Shown here: positions 20,002-26,913 of the stretch, one piece after another | Layout: the number at the start of each line of letters is the position of its first letter | Position numbering within the stretch: the first letter of the stretch is position 1 | Source of the DNA: Pigoraptor vietnamica | Taxonomy: Eukaryota; Opisthokonta; Filasterea | Assembly (NCBI GenBank): GCA_943704525.1 | Contig: CALSCQ010001388.1 | Span: forward strand, 1 to 26,913 | Reading direction: 5' to 3' | Length of the DNA stretch: 26,913 nucleotides | Notes under the pieces: model-generated | Database searches by the model: none | Seen by the model: the letters and a program-made list of their open reading frames with translations, nothing else | Told to the model about the DNA's origin: nothing | Made by a program: the position numbers and the translations under genes

Positions 20002-22908
20002 CTAGTGCGGCACAACAGCACCCCCCGCCGTCAGAAGGGCGCGGAGGCGAACGGCTTCGTCTTCCAACTGCGACAGTTGTGTGCGCATTTCTGCGTTGTC
20101 CGCCTCAAGGCCATCGACCTCCCTCTGCAGCGCTGTTTCACGCACGCGCTTCTGCTGGCGGGACCTGCGCGACACAGTAACGAATGTTGAGCGCACTCGG
20201 CGGACGGAGGAGAAGTCTAACAGCGGGCGTTCGCAAGCTGTTGCGACCATGCATGTGGGCGTGAAAGTACAGACGTGCGCAGACGTACTTTTGATTGGCC
20301 TCTCTGTGCTTGCGCAGCTTCGTCTCCCGCGGGTCTTCGTCAGACGGCGCTTCTTCCGTCGCCGACATACTCGGCATGGACATGGCCGTGAGATCGGGGA
20401 CACCGTATTCGTGTGCGGCCGGCGGAGTGCTGCCGTCAAGCGACGCTGGCACTGCGACGTCCGGAGGCACAGCGCTGGTGGGCGAGAACGCGCTGCTGTA
20501 CGCATCAGAGCCCGTTGTGTCCCTCGGGGACGTTGCGAGGGCCTGTTGGGCAGCGGAGGGAAGAGTGATGCCCATTGCGGCCGCGTAGTCCATGGGTGTC
20601 TTGCCTGCAGTCAACAGCATCGAGTGATGAGAGGACGTGCGCAACGGCATCGGCAGTATGGGGCGCACAGGAAACTGTGTTGCACAGACGGCGAATCAAC
20701 AAAGCGAGAGGCGGGGAGCAGGATAATACAAAGCGGACGCGTACATTCATGGGAGTGCGGGCCACGCACCTTCATCGTCCGCTAGAGACAAGTTCCCGCC
20801 CGCAAGCACAAGCGCCCCGAGCACTTCTGCGTTGCCCTGTCGTGCCGCCACGCACGATGGCGTCTCGCCGTTGGATGCACGCGCGTTAACGGGGTCAGTG
20901 ACGCCTTCGTCCTCTCCGTTGGGCACACCGTCACGTAGGGGCAGGTACCCGCCGGCCAGCAGCGCCGTCACAACCGCCGCTTCGTTGCTCGCAGCTGCCC
21001 AATGGAGCACGTTCCACTGTCGCCGCGCGTCGCACGTGTGCACGCCCACGCCACGGCCGCTCTGCACTATACGCAAGGCGCAGTCCGGCTGTCCTGTTGC
21101 CACAGCGACGCACAGGGGCGTGCGACCCAGCCCATCCACGCGCTCGCAATCGGCGCCGGCGGCAAGCAGCATATCCACGGCCGCAGCGAAGCCCAGCGCA
21201 CACGCCATGTGCAGCGGCGTGTCCCTCTGGGCATTGCGCACGTCCAAGGCCTTCACTGTCCCGCCCTCTGCATCGGCGGTTGAGCTGAAGTCGCCGCCGA
21301 CAGCAGCGAGTGCCTCCAGCACGAGCGAAACGCACTCGGCCGAACCGCCCGACACTGCCGCGTGGAGGGGCGTCTCCGCGTGCCCGGCACCGCCTGCCCG
21401 CGTGGCGCTTGCGCCGTGCTGCAACAACACACGCACGCACTCAGCGTGACCCAACCGACACGCCGTCAGGAGGGGCGTCTCGCCGGCGACGGTCGGCTCG
21501 TCCAGCAACGCCACTCGCCCGGCAGTCGATAGCCACAGCAGCCGCGCCACACCAGCGCACGAAGACAGGAGGACGGCATCGCCTGCTTCGGCGGCGCGGT
21601 GGATGCCCTCGCGCAGCGCACTTTCGTCCCCCCCTTCGCTGTGCGGCGTCACCACAGTCAGCGGAGTCGCGATTTCCGCCAGTTCCACGTCACCTGCGCG
21701 GCGCTTTTTGTCCGCGCCCGAGCCCGAGCCGTCGCCCGCCGCACCGCCACCGTCCCCGCCGTCTCCGTCGCGCTTTCGCTTGCGGCCGATAAGCCCCTTG
21801 GCAGCCCCCGCGATAATGCCGAATCCCACGGGGACAGCGGTGGCCAGCGTCGCGTTGCCTGCCAGCATGCCGGTCGCCGCCGCACCGACCACCGCGACGG
21901 CACCGACGCCGACAGTGGCAACCACTGTCGCAATGACGGGGATGACGACATCCTTGCCGCTGTCGGTGGACCCGCCCGATGGGGGGTCGGGGAATATCTT
22001 GGTGGCTGTGCGAGGAACGGTGCGCGAGGGTCAGTGGCGCATTCATGGCCGAGTTTCTCAGTCCACAGCGAAACGGCATTGGGTGACGGCGTGCATGCGA
22101 AAGGGACTGCAACAGAACACTAGCCCGGATGCCTAACGGATGTGCGACATCGACCAAACGCCATCGGCGATGCAACCCACCCGAGTAGCACTTGACGCCG
22201 CCGGGGGTCCGCGTGCACGGCGTCGATGTGTCTGGGAGGGAGAAGTTTCCCGCGAACAGGCAGACGGGGGTGCTCGCGGGGCACGGCTGCTCTTGAAAGA
22301 GTATGCCGCCGTTACACCAGTGGTACCCAGCGCAGTCCACGCCGCAGTAAAAGTTGCCGCTGATGCACGCGACTGCGCGTGGTTATGGCAGATAAAATGA
22401 GTCACTTAACAGGCGCAAAGGGACACGATAAATGCAACGAGTCTCCTAACAAGCGCAAAAACGCCACATGCGAGGCCGCAAAAAACCCATCAGATTCGAA
22501 CCCACAGCTGTACTGCCATCCCCCGACCAGCGTGCTCGTTGACCCGTTCGTCTGCGAGACAACGACGTCCAGCGGACCCGACGTCGTGTCAGACCACACA
22601 TGTCGCCACTCTGCCGACCACGCGGGGACGATGCACGCGGCCGCCGTCCAATTCGCGGCGAACCCAAGCGCGTTCGACACTTTGAGGCATGGCATCGAGT
22701 GCCCATAAGAGTCGCGAATGGTGATCGAGCTCACGGACGTCAAGTTGGTGCCGGTTAATGTCGCCACGTACTGTCCCTGCCACGAGTTCTGCGGCGCGGT
22801 GAACGACGCGAGCGAAATGGACGCGCGCGCAGTTGCGAGAGACGCCGCGACAACGAGCAGCAGGTACGCGAGCGCCCGCGGGCTCGCACGATTGCGTCTA
22901 TGCCGCAT
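20002..22908 (-). CDS. Predicted membrane receptor with intracellular ankyrin repeats and C-terminal bZIP (5 exons)
   Basis: Minus-strand exons 22908-22506, 22372-22181, 22005-20770, 20604-20289 and 20164-20002; phases 1, 1, 1, 2; 769 residues. Signal peptide 1-29 (LAYLLLVVAASLATARA). Residues 30-134 are an IPT/TIG-like beta domain (GQYVATLTGTNLTSVSSITI). Residues 137-196 hold eight cysteines and a chitin-binding type 2-like pattern (C148, Y151, C154, NGG, CP, C172). Four sequons (N55, N86, N121, N177) fit a secreted side. A wholly uncharged stretch at 218-246 is the membrane span; a second hydrophobic stretch, 250-271, precedes RKRKR (273-277) and KKRR (298-301). Seven to eight ankyrin repeats run from about 326 to 625 (AGETPLLTACRLGHAECVRV; DTPLHMACALGF). 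One is split by intron 3 and restored on splicing (ADDEG then KTPMDYAAAMG). The bZIP is 705-760, with a basic region split by intron 4 and a zipper of L728, L735, M742, L749, L756. The split ankyrin repeat and split bZIP bind exons 3-5 firmly into one gene; joining exons 1-2 rests on phase, signal peptide and topology. Likely role: a membrane-held transcription factor released by proteolysis. Confidence 0.82.
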
Positions 22909-23358
22909 GTTGAGAGTGCGCGCTAAGCGCTGTCGTAATCGTGCCGCAATATTCGCATCACGAGGAAGGCGGCCGGGTCGGGGAGACTATGGAATGCGAC
23001 TCGCACCGAGGAGAAGAGGGAGAGGGAGAAGGATGCACAAAAGAAAAAACAACGGAGATTGCAGCGATGGTTGAAAGCGCGAGTCTTGCGCGTCTTATGC
23101 GAGAGGCCGTTATTTCCTATGTTTCTGCTTTGAGTGAAAAGCAGCCACACACGTGAGTGAGTGTGAGGGGAGACGGTCGCACGCCCCGTGTCCAAAATAG
23201 CACTCGTGTGCCACGGTCAAAAGGTGCCATCAATTTGCAGAACGTGCGGAAATTGAGGCAAAAAATGCAAGGCGAATACAATTGAAAGTGACATGATTGC
23301 CAAAAATGGTGACGGGAACGCCTACTGAAATCTGCCGTTATGATATATCTATTGACCC
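22909..23358. other. Region between the receptor gene and the DCUN1D-type gene
   Basis: No gene is supported. For the receptor this is the promoter; for the DCUN1D-type gene, which lies to the right on the same strand, it is the 3' flank. It contains purine-rich sequence (23000-23060) and ACACGTGAGTGA near 23150. The two genes are transcribed in the same direction, 450 bp apart. Confidence 0.5.
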
Positions 23359-24958
23359 TTACTGCATCGACGACCCCTCGCGCAAATACTCGACAAACTC
23401 ATCCAAGAGAACGGGCCCTGCGAGCGCACGCAGTGTTACTTGCGTTAGTTACAGCGGTTCAACTGGGGCAGTGTCGGCTGCAGCTGTTTCAGTCACGTGA
23501 CTCACACGCCGCCATCTCGTCGTAGTTTGAGAGATCCCCCTGTATGGTCGAGCTGAATTCGAGTATGCTCATCCACTGATCCTTGTTGACCACCTTATAC
23601 GACACCGTCTGCGGCGTGAATGCGGCACACAGGTTACATGGGACGGAACGAGGGGATCCAACGGTGCCAGAGGACACACACGGTTCGCACTCACCCCAAG
23701 AAACTGCACAAACTGGTCAAGAGACTGCCAGCGGCCAGCAAGCAGCAGCGAGAGCATTGCCTTGGCTGTCTCCATCTCGAGGCTCTTTTGGGAGGGATCG
23801 CGCGCAAAGTCAAAGGAAAAGCGGTAGAGCTCCTTGAACTCTGCCGGCGTGATGTTGGGCAGCGAGGGAAGGAGGGCGCGCATCTTGTCCGCCGTGTCGC
23901 AGCTGCAGACGTCGCACGTATTGCTCGTGAACATGGATGCAGCAAGACATGCACACACGAGCGTCGCGTATTGCGAAGGCGATTGCACGAACAGCATACG
24001 ACAAATGCGCTGTGCGCAACAGAGGGGCCGTGAAGGCAACGGGAGACCGACGCACCCCAATTTTTGCATTCCGGACATCCACTCTGCCTTAGTAAGGTAG
24101 CCCATAGTGGCGGCGTTTAACCGCCACGCAATGATAAGCACAACCACCTGCCGTGACGGTCGGTAGGTAGTAAGTAACACTCGCGCAGAGAACGTGCGCA
24201 CACAGAAAGTGCCACTGAGACGCAATGCAAAGTGGGCGAACATGCACTCACGTGCTCGGGTGCGACGCCGATATCGCGACAAAAGGCCTCGATGCCCTCG
24301 GGTCCAATTCTCTCGGCGTCTTCGTCGACGTACGACGCGAACCAGTTGGCGCAACGCTCGAGCGAGAAGACCGACATGTCCTATGGAAGAGAGCATGTGG
24401 GCAAGGATGTTAGTGACAATCCAGCGATATAGGTGCGCCCCATGGGACAGCAAGAGGTCACAGTCGCAGGTTCATGGACGAATGGGGACGTGAATCATAC
24501 ACGCACACCAATAATATTACTTGAGCCAAACAGTACATTAGTCATTCTCACAGGTAGGCACAGCCGCAGAGAAAACATCGATGGCTCCCATCACACAGAA
24601 GTAAAAAACAAAGACGCATCCACGCACCTCTTGTTGGGCCCTGTTGCAGAGGAAATTTGACAGCGCGTCAGTCCGAAGCATTGTCCACATCGCGTGAAAT
24701 GAGAGGAGATGCCACAACACGCGCACGATAACATGCGCGCGTGTACTGACACACACAGAGTGGACCATTCCGCACATCCGCCTCTCCCTTTAACGACTGC
24801 ATTCACGCTGTCATATCCACTCCACAACACACACAACACACGCACCTCCCACGGCGCCCATGTGACTGGGTGACGGCGGGCACAGTGGCTTCATCGTCGC
24901 CCTTCCGCCGCTTGCTCGCCCGCGTGGCAGCCTCACTGCCGCCGCGCTTGCGTGTCAT
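23359..24958 (-). CDS. DCUN1D5: DCUN1D4/5-type cullin neddylation factor (7 exons, one a 13-nt micro-exon)
   Basis: Minus-strand exons 24958-24846, 24640-24628, 24380-24252, 24147-24056, 23902-23695, 23608-23506 and 23417-23359; phases 2, 0, 0, 2, 0, 1; 238 residues, close to human DCUN1D5. DCN1-family proteins help UBC12 attach NEDD8 to cullins and so activate cullin-RING ubiquitin ligases. Residues 1-42 are basic and nuclear-signal-like ([16 protein letters not shown]), as in DCUN1D4/5 and unlike DCUN1D1. The PONY (potentiating neddylation) domain covers 45-235: [115 protein letters not shown]. Several of these are interrupted by introns and restored exactly by splicing. The first exon and the micro-exon are less certain. 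A shorter protein starting at Met44 (24377) would keep the whole PONY domain. The symbol means DCUN1D4/5-like, not strict orthology. Confidence 0.92.
24628..24640 (-). other. Predicted 13-nt micro-exon of the DCUN1D-type gene
   Basis: Sense sequence GGCCCAACAAGAG, preceded by TTTCCTCTGCAACAG and followed by GTGCGTG. Exon 1 ends in phase 2 and exon 3 begins in phase 0; these 13 nt (1 + 12) bridge the two and add Arg-Ala-Gln-Gln-Glu. Without it the exons are out of frame. Confidence 0.65.
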
Positions 24959-25225
24959 TTGCGCGCTTGCTTATGAAATGGGCCCTCAAAAGCGCGACAA
25001 AGGCAAAGCGCCTTCGTCCGAAACTGCACGAGCGCAGTAACAACGTTGGACGGCAGCGTTGTAACCGAAAGCTGCACTCGCGCAACGCTCCCCTTGCTGT
25101 GTGCAAGTGAATGCAGTGTCGTTCAAAGCCCGTGTCGTGAGTGAAAGGAGGTAAAGGGGGAGAGCGTGCGTTTAACTTGGTCTAATGTCACACATCGCGA
25201 CGAAAGACAAAAGGCGCACGTGCTA

Positions 25226-25233
25226 TCACGTGA
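25226..25233. promoter_or_regulatory. TCACGTGA palindrome (extended E-box)
   Basis: Octamer about 390 bp upstream of PDS5 and 270 bp upstream of the divergent DCUN1D-type start. A further CACGTG core lies about 10 bp to the left. Confidence 0.5.
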
Positions 25234-25269
25234 CATTCCCTGAAGGCCATTTATAGTAAAAGTAATTCC

Positions 25270-25319
25270 TTTTTCGCCAAAAATATATGTCCGGACATGT
25301 CCGCGGATTCCCGCCAAAA
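25270..25319. promoter_or_regulatory. E2F-like sites flanking overlapping palindromes
   Basis: ATTCCCGCCAAAA at 25307-25319 matches the E2F/DP core (TTCCCGCC), and TTTTTCGCCAAAAA at 25270-25283 is a weaker relative. Between them lie two overlapping perfect palindromes, ATGTCCGGACAT (25287-25298) and GGACATGTCC (25293-25302). PDS5 is a cell-cycle gene, so E2F control is plausible, but this is inference from motif match. Confidence 0.4.
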
Positions 25320-25410
25320 TTCTTTTCAGTATGAACCGTGTATGCGCCAATATGGGCTGAGTATTGGGGTTGAGTGTTCGCGCGCAGTGACAGGTCCAAC
25401 ACTCTTGTCT

Positions 25411-25503
25411 CACACGCACACACACACACGCACACGCACACGCACCGCAACGCACACACACGCCTCACTCACACACGCACACGCACACACACGCAAAACA
25501 CAC
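25411..25503. repeat. CA/CG-interrupted (CA)n microsatellite
   Basis: About 90 bp of CACA with CACG interruptions, about 115 bp upstream of the PDS5 start codon. Confidence 0.9.
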
Positions 25504-25616
25504 ATTCGCTGTCTCTATATTCATTTTCAAGTGTCGCGTGCCTTACAACAACCAAAGCAGTACTAGCTTTCAGTCCCCTCCAACCGGGGGAACATTGCCA
25601 CACACGTCTGCTGCAA

Positions 25617-26238
25617 ATGCTCGGCCGCAACTCGGGCGGTGGCGCGGCCATGGCAACGGCGAATGGCCCTGCGGCGCTTGCGGGCGTCAAGGAGATCAAT
25701 GCCAAGTTGACGACGAGCGAACTCATCACGCGCCTTAAGGTTGGGCGTCACGCGCACTTGCGCCACTCGTGCCGAGTGTGAATAGGCTCTGTGTTTATTG
25801 TGTGTTAATGGTGCGAAGGAGCGATAAGTGAGTGCAGTGAAGCGAGGGAGTGATGCATGTCCCCGTCCTTTCTACGTGTCTGTCCTGTGGGGACACTTAC
25901 AAACTTGTCAACTTTTGCGTCGCTCACCCACGCACCTGCGCAGGCGCTCATGAGCGTGCTGTCCGAGGCGGACCAGGAGGCCAACACGGCGCAGATTCAG
26001 CCCTACGCGGCGAGCCTGGTCAAGAGCGGCATCATCCACCACCCGGACAGGGACGTGCGCCTGCTCGTCGCGTGCTGCCTCGCGGACGTGCTGAGGATAT
26101 TTGCGCCCGATGCGCCGTACACAGAGTCTGACTTGAAGGTGGGGAGGTGTTCGTTAATGACTTTCACTGCTGGGAATGCATGAAGCACAAACTATATGCA
26201 CGGCGTTTTCTGCCAGCGCACATTGCGCGCACACGCAG

Positions 26239-26269
<31 letters not shown>

Positions 26270-26913
26270 CACACACGCACGCGCGCGCGCACGCACACAT
26301 TGAGACACACACACATACGCATACACACACACACTCTCACACACACACACACACACACACACCCGCACGCAGGCACACACACACACACATACACCACCGA
26401 CACCAGTGTCTCCCTACCAAGGAGTACTGTACTGGCGCTTCTGCATTCGCACGTTACCCGCATACAGCCGATAGTTCACATCGCGCTGACCCTAACTCCT
26501 CCTCTCACAGACCATCTTCATGCTCTTCACGGAGCAACTCCGCGGTGTCGCGAACACGGCGAGCGCGACCTTCTCCCGCGTCTTCTACCTTCTCGAGAGC
26601 CTTGCGATCGTCAAGTCGTTTGTGATCTGCACTGAATTGCGCGCGGACGACATCATCCTCGACCTCTTCCGCCTCTTCTTTGAGATTGTCAGGTGGGTGA
26701 CCCTGGGAGTGTCCGCAGTGGTCGTTCCGCAGTGGTCTGCTCCACTCCGTTGGCGCGCGACCTTCGTGAGAGTCTCTCGTCGCAGTTCGGATTATAGACT
26801 CTTTGTACATTGCGCTCTCTGCTTGCAACCTGTTTTGCCCGTCTCGAATTACCAGAGGTCTCGGTGTGTCTGCGTGCTGATGGTGTGCACACTCGCCCCT
26901 CTCCCCCTCCCCC
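25617..26913 (+). CDS. PDS5: PDS5 cohesin-associated HEAT-repeat protein, N-terminal part (runs off the window)
   Basis: Exons 25617-25739, 25944-26138 and 26511-26692, then an intron that reaches the window end; phases 0, 0, 2. Only the first 166 residues are visible, of a family usually over 1100 long. PDS5 binds the cohesin kleisin and controls cohesin release and acetylation. The clearest match is [20 protein letters not shown] followed by APYTESDLK, nearly the same as the animal and yeast motif ([21 protein letters not shown]). It continues across the splice as [12 protein letters not shown] and [18 protein letters not shown], matching the HEAT repeats that follow in the family. The first 20 residues are Gly/Ala rich. 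The ATG at 25617 is the first in frame; Met12 is an alternative. The window ends in a C/T-rich run, probably just before the next 3' splice site. Confidence 0.94.
26231..26395 (+). repeat. CA/CG-interrupted (CA)n microsatellite in PDS5 intron 2
   Basis: About 165 bp of CA repeat with ACGC and TACA interruptions within the 372-nt intron 26139-26510. The ordinary 3' splice site (CTGACCCTAACTCCTCCTCTCACAG region, ending at 26510) lies over 100 nt downstream. Confidence 0.92.

Larger units (their letters stand above)
24959..25616. other. Divergent promoter region of the DCUN1D-type gene and PDS5
   Basis: No gene is supported. From left to right: CACGTG near 25216, TCACGTGA (25226-25233), two E2F-like sites flanking overlapping palindromes (25270-25319) and a CA microsatellite (25411-25503). 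All are at promoter distance from both start codons. Confidence 0.6.

Noticed and set aside
20002-22908. Reading the region as three separate genes (secreted protein, ankyrin protein, bZIP protein)
   Set aside because: An ankyrin repeat is split by intron 3 and the bZIP basic region by intron 4, both restored in frame. Exons 1-2 also fit by phase, and exon 3 lacks a good start codon. The exon 2-3 link remains the weakest point.
24117-24377. Start of the DCUN1D-type protein at Met44 (24377)
   Set aside because: Possible, but a 3' splice site (CTTCCATAG) lies just upstream and an earlier basic exon resembles the DCUN1D4/5 N-terminus, so the longer form is preferred.
25293-25302. GGACATGTCC as a p53-family site
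   Set aside because: It matches one half-site only; no second half-site is close enough, and it is explained as part of overlapping palindromes.

Overview
The window is gene-dense, GC-rich eukaryotic nuclear DNA with nine protein-coding genes in 27 kb and no transposon, tRNA or rRNA that I could recognise. Introns are short (86-809 nt). By hand count 19 of 25 predicted introns begin GTGNGT (GTGCGT, GTGGGT or GTGAGT). The protein set (a laminin-like chain, a tetraspanin, a non-TALE homeodomain protein, SPRTN, a DCUN1D4/5-type protein and PDS5) together with the compact layout suggests a unicellular or very simple relative of animals (a holozoan or other obazoan protist). This is inference, and I cannot name a species.

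Layout: (1) + strand, 310-2052, a protein of unknown function with a mitochondrial-type leader. (2) +, 2517-3326, a small single-span protein with a mitochondrial-type leader. (3) +, 4412-12466, an intronless gene of 8 kb for a 2684-residue secreted protein ordered like a laminin alpha chain. (4) +, 13239-14789, a tetraspanin. (5) -, 17980-15282, the DNA-protein crosslink protease SPRTN. (6) +, 18352-19600, a homeodomain protein. (7) -, 22908-20002, a five-exon gene for a predicted membrane receptor whose intracellular part is ankyrin repeats followed by a C-terminal bZIP. (8) -, 24958-23359, a DCUN1D4/5-type cullin neddylation factor, including a 13-nt micro-exon. (9) +, 25617 to beyond the window end, the N-terminus of the cohesin regulator PDS5.

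The most notable find is gene 7. In one reading frame preserved over four introns it encodes a signal peptide, an IPT/TIG-like domain, a Cys-rich module, a hydrophobic membrane segment, basic nuclear-localisation-type clusters, about seven to eight ankyrin repeats and a leucine zipper. This looks like a one-protein signalling route in which intramembrane cleavage could free a DNA-binding ankyrin-bZIP fragment. It resembles Notch in layout but carries its own DNA-binding domain. The second is gene 3, a nearly complete laminin architecture in a single exon.

Non-coding DNA is rich in CA/GT and CT microsatellites and in tandem minisatellites inside introns. An 8-bp palindrome, TCACGTGA, recurs upstream of most + strand genes, which suggests a shared promoter element. 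CRE-type palindromes lie upstream of the laminin-like gene and between SPRTN and the homeodomain gene. SPRTN/homeodomain and DCUN1D/PDS5 are divergent pairs with short shared promoter regions; tetraspanin/SPRTN and homeodomain/receptor are convergent.
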